A program made the translations under genes and the position numbers. From contig SRSI01000027.1 in assembly GCA_005656395.1 (NCBI GenBank), positions 434,001 through 498,000 of the forward strand: a stretch of 64,000 nt of DNA. Direction: 5' to 3'. Shown here one piece after another: positions 1-13,566 of the stretch. The notes beneath the pieces are model-generated. The model was not told where the DNA came from. It ran no database searches and saw only the letters and a program-made list of their open reading frames with translations. How positions within the stretch are numbered: the first letter of the stretch is position 1; every line of letters begins with the position of its first letter. Source of the DNA: Strongyloides papillosus. Lineage: Eukaryota > Nematoda > Chromadorea > Rhabditida > Strongyloididae.

Positions 1-1
1 T

Positions 2-475
2 CCTGTTTTTTATGACATCTTTAACAGTACATCTGATCAATCACAAACAAATATTATTGAGATAAAAGATTTTCGTGTTGATGTTGTAAGAGAAATGTTA
101 AAGTACATTTACAAGGATGAAGTTTCGGATATACGAGATATGGAGAATGAAATGTTTGAAATTGCAAATAAATATGAGTTACATAGATTAAAAGCAATTT
201 CAGAACAGTCTATGTGTAATAGTTTGTCTATTGAAAATGTCTTAGAACGCTTCGCATTATCTTATAAGTACCCGACTGAAAGGTTGAAGGAATCTTGTGA
301 AGAACTTATCCTTAAAAACTTGGAATTTTTAATAGAAACTAGTGAATGGAAAAAATTTGTTTTTGTACGTCCATTATTACTTGAAAGCTTATTTTTAAAG
401 TCATTAAACATTAGTTCAAAAGAAAGTAACTTAGAAAAAAAAGATAAAAAACAATTGGATATTTTTAATATCTAA
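2..475 (+). CDS. MATH/BTB-type (SPOP-like) protein, C-terminal part
   Basis: The open frame runs off the left edge, so the N-terminus is missing; the frame is open from base 2, upstream of the first ATG at 95. The first ~50 residues match the second half of a BTB/POZ fold (FYDIF, then IEIKDF and REMLKYIYKDE), followed by the helical region typical of nematode BATH/SPOP-like proteins (ANKYELHRLK, then two helices ending near TSEWKKF). The last ~25 residues are Lys/Ser-rich and unstructured. Family knowledge: such proteins recruit substrates to cullin-3 ubiquitin ligases, and many nematodes carry large expanded sets. The MATH domain expected upstream is outside the window, so MATH-BTB versus BTB-only cannot be decided. 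The codon pattern is even and there are no internal stops, so it looks functional. Confidence 0.75.
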   Translation, partial: PVFYDIFNSTSDQSQTNIIEIKDFRVDVVREMLKYIYKDEVSDIRDMENEMFEIANKYELHRLKAISEQSMCNSLSIENVLERFALSYKYPTERLKESCEELILKNLEFLIETSEWKKFVFVRPLLLESLFLKSLNISSKESNLEKKDKKQLDIFNI

Positions 476-1225
476 TAAGTTAATCATTCATTTTATTGTA
501 ACTTTAAAATAAAAATATATATAAGTCAACAAAAAAGTACTCCAAAAAATTATTCATTGATGTAATATTGATGTTTATAAGGATATTTTGTTTACTGTTT
601 TGTGATTGTTGAGTTAAAGATATCACAAAATCAGTATCGTCTCTTGACAAAACATAATCTTCAAATTTATATATAAATTATTATCCTTCTATGAATTTTT
701 GATTTTTTCGTCATTTTATAAATCAAATTACCGTTAACTGATTCTTTCAATTAGTCAAATAGAACACTTTTTTAAACAATATAATTTGCAAGGTGCAATA
801 AAAATTGACCAAAATTTCAAACTGCCTCTATTGTCCTAAAAATTTGTACATATATAGAATCAAATATGCTGATTCTATTTATGAAATAATATTCCTAAAA
901 AGTAAAGTGCAAGTACCCCTAAAAGAGAGTAAACAAAATTTCGTTTGAGGACCAAAAGTTAATTTTGTTTACCCTTGGTATATCTTAATAAATAGGGATT
1001 TAAACGGATGTAAAAGCATTAATTACAAATTTTTAACTAATAATAAACTTATTCATTGCTTGTTTCAAAGAAAAATTCTAAAATAATGCTTTTAAAAAAA
1101 TTTTTGTAAAAATAGTACGAATTTTTAATTAATAATAGCCTTATTAATTGCATATTTTAATAAAAAATTCTTAAATAATCCTTAAAAACAAAATGCTAGC
1201 AAAAATAGTACAAATTTTTTAAAAA
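476..1225. other. AT-rich intergenic stretch
   Basis: No open frame of note and no recognised RNA gene. It separates the BTB gene from the tandem repeat. Confidence 0.6.
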
Positions 1226-1915
1226 ATTGCCAAATTTGACCTACGGCATAAAACAATATTTATTGAAGCTCCCAGACTACCTACGAAGACGGTTAATGGC
1301 TCATTTTGTAGCCCGGCCACGAATCTTTAATCTGGTCAAGCCGATTTTAAATATCTTGCTTTAAAGTCGAGTTGTTAACTTTTAAAAATTAATTTTAAAT
1401 TTTTGGCCTACTAAATTGTCGACAAAAAGGAATTTTTATTGAAGCTCCTAGAATAGCTGTGAGTATGGTTAATAGCTCATTTTGTAGCCAAGACTTAAAT
1501 CTTAAATCTGATCTACCGGATTTTTGATATCGCATTTTAAAGTTGAGTTATTAAACTTTAAAAATTATTTTTTTGATTTTCGGCAAATTTCAAAATCGAC
1601 AGAAAATAATATTTATTGAAGCCCCTAGAGCACCTACGAAGATGATTAATAACTCATTTTGTAGTCCAGGCACGAATCTTTTATCTGGTCAAGCCGCTTT
1701 TTGATATCTTACTTTAAAATCGAGATATTAATTATCAAATGGCTTTTTGGAATTTTGGCATGCTTAATTGTCGACACAAAATAATATTTATTGAAGCTTC
1801 CAGAATAGCTATGAGTATGGTTAATAGCCCATTTTGTAGCCAATACTTAATTCTTAAATCTGATCAAGCCGATTTTTGATATCCGTTTTTTTAAGGGAAA
1901 TATTAATTAATTAAT
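1226..1915. repeat. Tandem repeat, four units of about 176 bp
   Basis: Four diverged head-to-tail units are visible by eye. Each begins with a TTTATTGAAGC-type motif (near 1260, 1436, 1613 and 1789), continues through a TTAATAGCTCATTTTGTAGCC-like block, and then a TCTGGTCAAGCCGA-like block. Units 1 and 3, and 2 and 4, look more alike (CACGAATCTTT versus ACTTAAATCTTAAA in the same place), so the higher-order unit may be a ~352-bp dimer. No coding potential seen. Confidence 0.75.
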
Positions 1916-2227
1916 AAAGTGCCAAAAAAATTTTTTCAACATTTTTAAAATTTTTTTATATCATTAGATTGCAATTTTTATGCTGATTACAAATTTGATA
2001 TCTGTTTATTATTATATTTGTTTATTAAAGAGTTATGGACATATATAGTAGGGGTACATTTTTCAACAATATTTTTTTGATGGAATAACGTTTTTTAAAA
2101 AACGTCCTCATTGCACCTTGCTAAATATAATAATTTAAATGATAAGTAAAAGTTTTTTGAAGTTACAGCACCAAAGAGGCTTTTTATTCCAGAATTTTAT
2201 ATGCTATTGTTAATTTTTATACCTTTA

Positions 2228-5224
2228 TCATACATGAAGAAAAATAGTCAACAACAAATAATTATTATAATAAAATAACTGAGGTATTGTTTTCCAAGTT
2301 GATCTATCTTGCTCTGTATGATAAGTATTTCTAACACCTAATTTTTTAAATAAATTGTCCATTAATCTTTGCCTAGGACGACCAGTTTTTCTCTTGTCTT
2401 TAAAGTAACAAAGAAGTATTGTTTTTTCTAAAGAATTTCTTTTTATTAGTTGATGACCAATATATTTTAACTGGATATCGATAACATATTCATCCAAAGG
2501 CTTAATATTCAGCATTTTGTAAAGATCCCGGTTATGAGAATAAGAATTATCTAGTTTATTCCATAATCTATTATTGAAAATTCTTCTTAAAATAGATCTC
2601 TCAGTTTTAGCCAATGAATTAACAACAGTCTTGTTTATGGTCCGAGTTTGGCAACCAAACAACATCGTTGGTCTAATAATGCTGTTAAAAATGTATTTTT
2701 TAACATCCAAATTTCCCAACCGAGCAAAAGTTTTGTATTTATGATGAGCACGCCATGCTTTTGAGCTAGCAACACGGGTAAAAGGTCGATTAATTTTTAA
2801 ACTTATAGGTTTACCTAAATAAGTAAAAGTTTCAACCATTTCTATATTCTTACATTTGAAAGATGAATCTGACGCCATGATAAAAGACTTCTTATTGTTA
2901 ATCAATAAACCAAATGTTTTGCTATAATTAACTAACAATTGAATATTTTCTTTAAATGAAGCAGCATCATTAGATATTATTGCGGTATCGTCTGCATAGC
3001 TTATCATGTTGTATTGATGACCCCAATTAGCAAATTTATTGTTAAGTTTACTATCAATAAGTCTTTTAATGCCTCCAAACCAATAATAAAGAGAACAGGA
3101 TTTAACGGGCAATCTTGTCTCACTCCTCTTTTTAATCTTACCCATTTTCCAAGAACATTAGCTTTAAGATCAGAGTTGAGATCTATAATAATTTTTATTA
3201 ATTGAAATTCAAAACCACATAATGCTAATGTTTCATAAATTCTCTCTCTTATGATTGTATCAAAAGCCTTAGTATAGTCTAGAAAAGCTACACCAATTTT
3301 CCGTTGATATTCATATGCCTTTGCCAAAATATTTTCAACTACAAGAGTAGCATCACAAGTGCTTCTATTTTTGCGGAAACCATATTGGTAAGGACCTATT
3401 TCTTTTTAAAGACGATTTTGCATGCGACTAAGAATAAGTGATGAAAATATCTTTTACACATGTGACGTCAAGCTCAATGGTCTAAAATTGGATATATCTG
3501 ATTTTGATCCTTTCTTGTGTAGAAGTAGAATTATAGACTTCTTCCATTCTTTAGGTGTTAAACAATTTTTAACATAAAAATTGAATCTATCAGTCAATAT
3601 TTGAATCAAAATTCTTCCACAAAATCTTAAAACATCGGAACACATTTTATCTGGTCCAACCATTTTGAATCTTCCCATTGACAAAAGAGTTCTAGAAACT
3701 TCATCTTCCAAGAAAGGAAGGACTTCATCTTTATTGTTATCAAGATACTTAAAATTTGAAAGAGCAGCCTTTGCCATTTTAGCATCATTATCGTTCATAT
3801 TATATAGTTTATTATAAAACGATATTCCATCATTTGTTGAAATTTCATAAACTTCTCTTCTCGTCATTAGTTGTTTTCGTGCTTTCTTAATTGATTGACG
3901 TTTTTCTAACGCATTCATAATAACCTTATTACGATGTGTTTCCAGATCAAGCGACGTTTGAATTCTTAATGATTTCTTAAGAATACTTAGTTCTAATAAT
4001 AGCACACTTATATCTTTTACCGAATTGTTAGATTTTCTTTCCAACTTTAGTTCATTAATAAGTTGTTTTCTGCTAGCAAACATATCCAATGTTTTAGATG
4101 AATAATAGCTTATTTTTGGTGTCATTTCCATTGCTTTTCTGTGTATTTTCAGAATTATCTTAGTGAAGTTCACGTAGTCTTTATCAATATCAAACTCTTG
4201 AGAATCAGCACATTTTTTCCACTCCTTAAAAGAAGAAGCAGCTAATTGTTCAATAATATCTTCATGCTCTGGTCTCCATTTTTTCTGGAGATAAAATTTT
4301 TTCTTATTTAATTTTATACACTTTGATACTTTGTTTTTTATTGAACCCAAAAGAAGTTTGTGATCACTGAATGTAGGGTTGAACATGGAATGTGTTAAAG
4401 CATTTATATCATAAAAAATGGAGCGATCAGAAGACAGAATATAATCCAACTGTTTGATACAGTATCTGTTTGAATGTATAGATTCTGCTTTCTTCCAGGT
4501 CCACTTGAGATTTTTTCTTTTAGGATAAAAAGAAGATATGTTTAAAAGTTTTTGTTCGTCACATAAAGCTCTTAACCTATCACCGTTTGAATTTCTTTCT
4601 TCAAAAGAGAATATATGATTAAACATATTCTTTTCACATCCAACTTCTGCATTAAAATCTTCCATAACAATATTATAACTATCATCAGATTTTCTATGTT
4701 TCGTAATAAAGCTGTTAAATTCAATGAAAAAATTGTTCTTAATATCTTCAGTAAAAATTTTATTAGAATGAAACTGGGGTTATGACAATATAAAAAGAAT
4801 GATAATTAATAATCCCAATGACAGGTGAACAGGTAATCAGGATAGGACTCATTGAGCTAACAATCCGTTCAGGATTCATCCATTCTTACTTCTTCATCAG
4901 AGGATTCTGTGGGAGCATAGCCTACACCAATAAATCATTTTGTTTTAGAACCTTCAAAAGATAATCTAATAAAGCCCATTCTGGGGAATAATGCCCATTC
5001 ATGTAATTTATACTTTTCTGGCAAAATCAGAAAGTCTACACCAGCGTTACCATTCAATAATTCACTATGCATTAATAAACAGTTCTTTAGATCGTTAGTT
5101 TCAATTACTTTGTGTTTTTGTCTAACTTCAGTCAGTGCAATAATGTTAATGTTTAATTTAATTGCTTAATTTATGAGATTATCTACCAAACCTTTACTCA
5201 ATGATCGACAGTTGTATGTACCCA
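2228..5224 (-). pseudogene. Decayed non-LTR (LINE, RTE-like) retrotransposon
   Basis: On the minus strand it starts with an endonuclease N-terminus at about 5224 (YNCRSLSKG, then an in-frame TAA, then ALTEVRQK), continues with an APE-type endonuclease (DFNAEVG; FNPTFSDH) and a long linker. The reverse transcriptase follows: GFRKNRST, FLDYTKAFD, KRGVRQDCPLNP, then the catalytic box YADDTAI after a frameshift near 3100. The C-terminal IGHQLIKR and GRPRQR segments fit the RTE-type pattern (GH-x-R ... GRP-x-x-R). From 4665 to 3004 one frame is kept but broken by TAA at about 3455 and again near 3410. At least one frameshift and three stops make it inactive. No target duplication was identified. 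Confidence 0.85.
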
Positions 5225-5340
5225 TAAACATATTTGATAACAATTTTGATTACAATATTAGAATATACCAGTAGTATAGATTTAATGAGTTAATTTACTC
5301 AACAAGTGTAATAATTAGCGCAATAAAAAGATGACGAAGT

Positions 5341-5640
5341 ATGGGGAACACCAATTTTATCAAACCCTCCACGACTAAGATAAGTACGTACGCTTCAAAG
5401 GGTAGATTTGTTATCCGACACAGCTGTGTCGGATACGCCCCAAATCATATGTATATAAGAGGTGTTCTCTTATATACATGATCTTTCTTAACATTCATAT
5501 ATTTTCTTGTTAACTCTCTTCTTGATATAATAAAAGATACATTTATATAATAGTAGTTTTATCTTAGCTAACACACGATTCTGGAGATCTCCCCTTATCA
5601 GAGGGGATCTCCAGGATTACAGATTTACCTGATTGCTGCA
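5341..5640. repeat. Cluster of GC-richer hairpins
   Basis: Three strong inverted repeats within 300 bp of otherwise AT-rich DNA: a perfect 24-bp palindrome near 5408–5431 (TATCCGACACAG and its complement), an ATGTATATAAGA / TCTTATATACAT pair at about 5449–5480, and CTGGAGATCTCCCC / GGGGATCTCCAG with an 8-base loop at about 5582–5615. The last is followed by CAGGATTACAG. The role is unknown; it could be a MITE or a structured transcript. Confidence 0.5.
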
Positions 5641-8600
5641 TAATTTTAAGAGAAAATTATAAAACAACCACTCTCTATGAGAGCAAAAGAAAAATTCATT
5701 TCTTGATAATGTAAATTTTATTTAACATGCAAAAATTTGTTTCTCAAATATTTCTTTATTATTTTATATTTTTCAAATTCTATTAGCTTGATAAATGCAA
5801 CATGAATGTAGATTTAAAAGCATTTCACCGATTTAATATTATTCTTTGAATTCTTTACGATAAGAAAAGTATCTGACAAAAAAGTAAATCGCTGTACATA
5901 AAAGTATTACTTTATAATGAATTTGCTTAGATTTTTTAAAATTCTTAAAAATTTACTTGTAGAGAAAAAGGGATTAAATGCAAAGACATTTTAAAATTTA
6001 TAAAAAACGTAGATAAATTTCTAAAATAACTATTTTGAACTACAATAAAAACTTTATTTATGTTTATTGCAAGATAATCTTCATTATAAATTATACTTAT
6101 TGCATAATCGATAGTAAAATTAGCTTTAAAAAATGAGTAAACTTTATTTAACAGAAAAGTTTAAATACAAAAAAAACTCTAAAAAATTATATTTATAATT
6201 TAAAAAAGGTTAAAAAATAGAATTTAAAATTAAAAAGTTATAACCATCTAAAATAGCATAGTATTTTATAAATACTATTCATTTTTATAACTACTTAATG
6301 TATATTTGCAGTAAAGAATATAGCATTATTATTTTGTAAATCAATATATAGAGTTGAAATTTATTATATAGATACTAATCGAATTTCAAATAAAATTAAA
6401 TAAATTGTTTTAAAAGGCAGAGATTGGTTTTTAAAGTATCAAAAAAATATTTTTTCGTTATCTGGCTACATTTAAAAATGATAATTTATGACTATGGCTA
6501 TTTTAAAAAACATTTTTCAATACACATATATACATTTTTACATTTATTTAAACTTTATATATTCAATATATGTAGTTATTATTAAAAAAATGAAATCACA
6601 ATAATATAGAATGTATTAAAGTGTTGAACCTTATAAAGTATGATAACAAAAATCATTGGAGAAGAGATAACTATATATTGTGTTAAAATTAAAATTATAT
6701 TTTGATTCTTAAAATTTTTCTACTTCTTTAGCAATTTATATAAATTTAACTTTTATTTTACCTATAATGTTTTATCTTTAAATTCTGTACTTTTTTATAA
6801 TTTTAAAGATTTTATTTATATGCCTAGTAATAATATTGCATATTATTGTCTTGAGGGGAAACCCTGTCAACCCTCAAGACCCAAATCTAAATGACTAAAT
6901 ATTTTAATTACATTGACTTTTTATAATAGACAGTGTTTTCCAATAAAATTTATTACTGCCTGAAGTTTAAAATTTTAGTAATTACCAGGTAGATAGCTCC
7001 TGATAATTCCTTTACAAGAAGTAAAATTAATGAAAGAATTGTACATTTTTTAGTAAAATATGACTATATCTTATACCAGTGTCGCTCTTTATTAACTTCT
7101 TGACAAGAAATAAAACTAACGAAGAAAATGTACATTTTTTTAGTATGACTATGATTATATTTTACGAAGAAATAATAACAAAAAGTATTAGAATCCAATA
7201 TAAGAACGATAATATTAAATGGTACTAGAAGAAGATTAAAAACATTTGTGATGACTTTAAAATTTCTATTTTACTAAAAAATTAATCAAAGTTTGAATGA
7301 TTAAACAACATTTTTAATATTGATAAAAATGTTTAGATAAGTACATTAAGCATAGAAAAAAAGATTAAAAATAATTTTTTTTCACTTTTTTTGCTTGTTA
7401 TTTGTTGTTTTGTTTTAAATAAACTATTTCCTTCTGAATTAGCTTATGTATAATACTTTTTTTTTAAAGTTTTTATTGTCAGTTTTTTACTAGCCTTTTG
7501 TGCTAATTTTTTTGAATATTATAATAATGTTATAATTAAAATGAACCAAAAAAATTCTTAAAGTGGAAGGAAGTAAACCTTTGAGTATTAAATTAAACTA
7601 ATCTAGTTTAGTAATTAGCAGCAAGGTTTACATGTAATTATATGTAAAGTCAATTCTCATTAAAAATTTCTTTTAATTTCAGGTACATCGGTAGAATCAA
7701 AAAGGACCAGTAGTCAATGATTCATTCGGGTTTAAAGTTGTGTGTCGAACATATTGTATGTATATATGACAGAATTAATTCTTAATCATTGAATAATACC
7801 TACAAATAGTGAGACTTGAAATAGATTGATCTTTCATTTTTGATTTTAAAATTTTTAATTCTTTGTCAAGGGATTAATATAACTTGTTAAGAATATAAAT
7901 TTTTCTAACAAGTCCTCGCTATGAATAATTTTTTTCTTGTGCAGGAATATTTAACTCTTTAGCAAAAACCTGTTAAAAAATGTTCTTCTTCTTACTACGG
8001 GGTATTTGCTACCTAAAGTACTGTTTCAATTCTTTTTCTCTAACAGTAAAAACTATTGTCAAAGACTCTCGGAAGTGAGGTTGTATATTTCAAACTACTT
8101 TATAATGTTGTTTTGTAAATTATGACACCAAGTTTTATCTTACTAAAAAGTTAAGGTAGATTTCAGAAGAATATTTTGTGACAACAGCATAGTATCAGAT
8201 GCAAATTCAAAATAATAAATGTTTTGTATATTTCAAAAACTTTTAGTATCTACTTTTTTTAGTCTTAATAAATATTTTAAAAATTTAAAATCTCCTTAGT
8301 CAAAAATTTTAAATAGCTTTTTCAACACGTACTTAAATTATTTCACAAAATTTTTTAAAATTGAATGCTAATTTAACAGTTTAAAATTTTGTTCATGACA
8401 TTATTGAAAAAAGTGTAGCTTTAAATTATAGAGAAGGACATTTATGATATAAGTAATTTATTCTTAGAATATTTAATAATAATTAATCCTTTATCACAAA
8501 TAGGAGCGATAATAAATTATGACTATGATACTATCGCTTTTATTATTTTTAAAGTAATATTATCTTAATCAGATAAATATTATAATGTCCTTATCAAATT

Positions 8601-11455
8601 GCAACAATGCATATAAAATGTTTTTTACAAAAACATCCATATTTTATCTTTAACAATAAATGTAAGATTATCTCATAATAACGACTGCAATTGCTTAATG
8701 TTTTAAAACAAAAAAAATTATAAATTATTAAATAATTAAAATGGCGCTACTTTTATAATTAATAAATTAGATAATATAGTAATCAAGATTTGTTTTTCTT
8801 TTATCAAAATCTAATATATGAATAAAAGTATACTAGTAAAACAAAGACTTACATAATACATTTGCTCTTATTTTAAATCATATTTCTTAATAATAAAAAA
8901 ATATTTTATATATCAATAGATATGAGAATCTATGAAAGCCAATGGATATGAAAAATATATAGTTCCTTGTATAAAGTTTTAAAGATTTTGTGGATTAAAA
9001 TCACATAAAATTTACATTGAAAAATGATCATAAATATTAAAATATGTATAGCCAAGATAAAATATTATAAATTAATCTTTACTTTTAAATTGCATATTAC
9101 AAATAATTTAATTTTTTTGATATTTTGTTTAGTTGATTATTTTGAATAAAACTGTAGCAAACAGAGATTCTATAAATCACAGTAAATTCTTTTTAAACCA
9201 TATTAAAAAATAAGAATTTGTTTCAATTTAGTATAATTTAAAAAATGAAAACATGGAAATATTCTATCAAATACTGAATCTATACATGTAAAATTTCAGT
9301 TCAAAGGTATTAAAAAAGTAGAGACCCTTATTTCAAATGCTAACAAAAAAATGTAAAAGAATCGTCAAATAATAATTTCACTTTATGAAAAAAACAGCAG
9401 AAATTTCAAAAATTGATGAAGAGAATAAGCATTTGAATTTTAATCATAATGAATATCATTGAAGTATCTAGAGCCTTTTTAAATTCAATATAACTACAGG
9501 TTTAATAGAATTTTTTAATTAGTGTAAGATTTGTAATGTTCTTGATTCATATGGCGAAAATAGAAAATATTCAACAAATAATCTCATATATTAACAAAAC
9601 AAAGAAAAAATTTTAGTACAATTAAAGTCAAAGAAGTTATTATAATATTTTTAAATGTAATTTTTCCAGTGTCAACGTATTTTAATAATCTTATACCTAC
9701 CTAAAATCTTAAAATCTTACATAAAAATTTTTAAAGATAAGTAAAAAAGATAAATTTTTAATGTATTTAAAAGTTTTCAAATTATGTTTTTTTTTCTAGG
9801 AATTAAAAGATTTTCTAATTTTTCAATATTATGTAACTTTTTCTATAAATTATAGATTTTTATAATATTACATTCATCTAGTAATCTAAATTCTCTTCTA
9901 CAGCATGCTTTAAGATGCTTTAAAAGATGTCTATTATTAGTAATGTTATGGATACTTTAAAATAAACATTAAAAACACATTAGAAATTTTTGTTACAATA
10001 TTTCAATAAATTTGACAAACATGCATAGTTTGCTAATGGTTACAAATTAAATTTAAATTCAAATTTTCTTAAATAATGCAATCACAATATTGTTAGTGAA
10101 ATGAATATTTCAAACTGTTTAAATAAAAAATTTTACATTGTAATCAGTCAAGCAAACTATATTGTTTTGTGTAATGGTTACAGACCTTTTTACTCAGGAA
10201 AACATAATGAATAATAAAAATTATAACAATAATGATTTTATACAAATTAAATATATATTTTTCTCAACTGTTTTTTAGAGTAATGCAAATCTTTATTAAA
10301 TCTTAATTTTTTTTTACAATATTATGAACATCTTAGAGTATAACTTTTTATTTATAATATATTATGGATTACTCTTTTAAAAGTCAAGTTTTTTTAAACT
10401 TGCAAATGTTTTAACAAAACTTATTTTTTTAAACAATCTAATAACAATAATAACAAATTGTTTATTTTATTATTTTTTTCCTAATTTATTTGGCATATTA
10501 ATTAAAAAAATGTATTTGAATTTATGTTTGTTTTAAATTTTCTAGTTAACCTTTATAAACTAATTGTTTTTTGAGTTGTATTTTCAAATAAAGTAATTGA
10601 CAGTTTTTTTCAAATGTTGATAATGCATTATATAAATTTTATTTATAAACAAATGATATACTTGATCTTTAGAAATATCTGTTCAACTTAAATTAAAAAA
10701 AAAATAAACAAAAAACAACAATTTTTTTAAAATGATTTTGGAAGATATTATAAAAAGTAATTTATAGTAATTTAAATTATAAAAACACATTAATTAACTT
10801 TATTTTTAGCTAAAATTTTAAGAATTTTTATAAAGTGGATTTACTAATACATTATAGTATCTTTAATAAAATGTGTATTAATTTGAATTATTATAATTCA
10901 CTTTTTCATATTATCTTTCAAGATCATTTTAAAAAATTAAACTTATGGAAGTTTAAAAGCATTATTTATATCTGTTCACAACAAAAAAAAAACTTTAAAA
11001 TGTTTTAATTATAAAAAGTGTAAAATAAAATTATATTTTAAATAAATCATACTTGTGTAGTTAAATAGTTATTTCTCTGTAATTATTATTACCATAAAAT
11101 TTTTAAATTTCTAAAACTTATATTTACTAAACTATTTAAAAATAATTAAAAATTAGTCTAAAAATGATACATTGTATTTGTATGATAAATATATTTATTA
11201 TGATGAATATCATAACATATTTTTTTCTAAAATTATCACTGAAATATTCTGTAAACCCCAGAGAAGTATGAGTCAAAGAAATACCAGAGAAAGAGGAGAA
11301 CATAACTAGGAGGCACAATATATAAAGAACATACTTTTTAACTATATACAATTATCTTTACTTTTTGTGTAAGTTGTAACAGACAACACATATTATTTTA
11401 TATTATATAATTATCTTAAATAAAAGTTTGAATAAAACCTCAAGTGTAATTTATT
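5641..11455. other. Long AT-rich stretch without genes
   Basis: No credible open frame longer than about 70 codons. One clear hairpin lies near 6849–6881 (GTCTTGAGGG / CCCTCAAGAC, loop of about 13 bases). A short minus-strand frame at 11136–11351 starts only at TTG, is composed of AT-driven hydrophobic residues and is not called. Confidence 0.6.
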
Positions 11456-11459
11456 ATAT

Positions 11460-11520
11460 TTGGAACCCCTTTAGGGGTTCCCCAGGATCAATCTGGATTA
11501 CAATTCAAAAAAATATATAA
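11460..11520. repeat. Hairpin resembling the 5.6-kb island
   Basis: GGAACCCC TTTA GGGGTTCC at about 11462–11481 is followed by CCAGGATCAATCTGGATTACA. The end of the 5.3–5.6 kb cluster has the same layout (GGGG stem, then CCAGGATTACAGAT), so the two are probably members of one small repeat family. Confidence 0.4.
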
Positions 11521-12300
11521 AATATGTTATACAGACATATATTGAAATCGTAATACAAAACATACCTGTTTGTTTGAATTGTTACAAGTCTAATTTTTTT
11601 TACATATATACAATTTTTTATTCAAAAATCTTTGTGTTTTTATAATGTTACATGCAATATTTTTCCTTTAAACAATATTAACTATGAGGTAACAAAAATT
11701 TTTCAATGCAATTATCAAGTTTATAAATCTAAGTTTTTTAAAAAAAAATCTTTTTTTGTAATAATGAAGTGACCAAATATTTAATAATATAAAAAATGAT
11801 TAATAAGAGATTGTAGTTGTATATTTGTTCCTTGTATTTAATAAAAATAATTAAAAGGAACAAAAAGCTATTTTTGAAATTAAAAAATGAGTAGTGTTTG
11901 ATGTTTAGTAATTTTACTTAAAATTAATAATAACTAATCATGAAATATGTTTAGAAAAGAATGTGAACTATCAGGTGAAAATAATATTATAAAAAATATT
12001 ATATTTTGAAAAATTATATCCTTTCAAATGTCTATGGTGATATCGTTGAAACCCCATATATAATTTAGTTTACGATCTTTTTGTACATAATGTCATGAAC
12101 GATACGCGATTAAGTTAAGCATCATAGTTTCATTTATATTTTTTGAAATTTATAATATTATATTCATCTGATAGCACTAATTTTATTTCGACAACATATG
12201 TTAAGATTGTTTTTTAACCTTATGTTAAGAGAACGTTAGGGATTTATGAAAATGCTATTTTTCCTATATATTTTTATTTAAAAAAGGCATAACTTTCTTT
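11521..12300. other. AT-rich stretch, nothing recognised
   Basis: No open frame, repeat or RNA gene recognised between the hairpin and the next LINE fragment. Confidence 0.5.
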
Positions 12301-12304
12301 AGAA

Positions 12305-13309
12305 ATGTTATACCAGAGTATGTATGATTTGAATGTAGATGGTCACATTATTTCTACAGTAGAAACGATACAAAAAGAGACAAAATTTGTAGATATTGAT
12401 AACAAATACAGCATACCTATTCAACGAGGTGTTGGTCAAGGTGATAGCATGTCACCATCATTATTCTTAATTATTATGGAACATATAGTAAGAGAATTTG
12501 CAAGTAAATTGAGAAAAAAAAATTAAATGTTTTCACATGAATGGTAATGATACAGGAGTTATTGCTTTGGAGATGATACATGTTTAATTGGTGAATCAGA
12601 AGAAGATGCACAAAAAATGTTAGTGTTATTCGAAATAATTGCCAAGAAACATAGATTAGTACTGCATTCTATGAAAACTGAACTTATGTGTCTAGATGAA
12701 GTTAAGATAAAATCTCTAGATGGTACAAAAATTAAACAAGTTCAACAGTTCACATATCTTGGAGCACAAGTTAGTTTTTCTAATCAAGAATATAAAGAAG
12801 TATTAGTAAGGAAGAAAAAAATGTGGTCTGTGTATCATTTTTATAAGAATGAATGGAAAAAACTGAAAGATAAAGATAAAAGAAGACTAACAGTGCAAAT
12901 ATTATTTTCAATAGCTACATATGGTGCTCAAGCTTGGCAACTATTAAAAAATACTCCAAAACAATTACAAGGTACTATAAACCATATATGAAAATGTTTA
13001 AATAATAATGACATTAATACCTCAGAATTACCATCAGTAGAAGATAAGATACTGAAACTACAACTAAGGTTTATGGGCCATCAAATCCGGAAAAAAGATG
13101 GACTAGCCAAAAGAATAGTAGAAGAAATATGGGTGTGTAAAAACAAACCATTAGTAGGAAAAACATCAGTTGGAAGACCTCAGAAGCAGTTAGCTGAGTG
13201 GTTCAAAAACATTAAACTTAAAGATGACGTAAACAAAAGAAAGAATTTAAAATGGTTTCAAGTGGCAAAGTGTAAACATAAATGGAAATATCTTCTGAAT
13301 AGTAATTAA
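12305..13309 (+). pseudogene. Non-LTR retrotransposon fragment (RT C-terminal half)
   Basis: It holds the second half of a reverse transcriptase: RGVGQGDSMSPSLF (RT block with Q-G-x-x-x-S-P), then after a frameshift the catalytic box FGDD in place of the usual FADD, then VQQFTYLGAQVS, and the C-terminal MGHQIRKKDG and VGRPQKQLAEW segments, which fit the GH-x-x-R ... GRP pattern of RTE-like LINEs. An in-frame TGA at about 12989 breaks the last third where the family usually has a basic residue. The endonuclease and RT N-terminus are missing, so this is a 5'-truncated, inactive copy. It is clearly a different subfamily from the element at 2.2–5.2 kb. Confidence 0.75.
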
Positions 13310-13566
13310 CTTACAAAGTTTTATAAAATATAACTTTAGATTAAGTATAATAATAATAACTTCCTTCTAAACGATATTTTTCCATAATACTATAGTTGTT
13401 TGATAGCTTAATTTTTTTATAAAAGAAAGTAGCAATGTAAAAGTAAATTATGAGTAAAAATAAAGATTTTTTTGTAGTAGGCATTTCTCTATAATTTTTT
13501 AACAATAGTAATTTTAGAATTTTAATAAATAGTAAAATCTTGATAATAAATACTAACAAGCATTTG

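Noticed and set aside
3014..3205. Plus-strand frame inside the first LINE
   Set aside because: Shadow of the minus-strand reverse transcriptase.
11136..11351. Small hydrophobic minus-strand frame resembling a signal peptide protein
   Set aside because: Starts only at TTG; the composition is what AT-rich random DNA gives; no neighbours support it.
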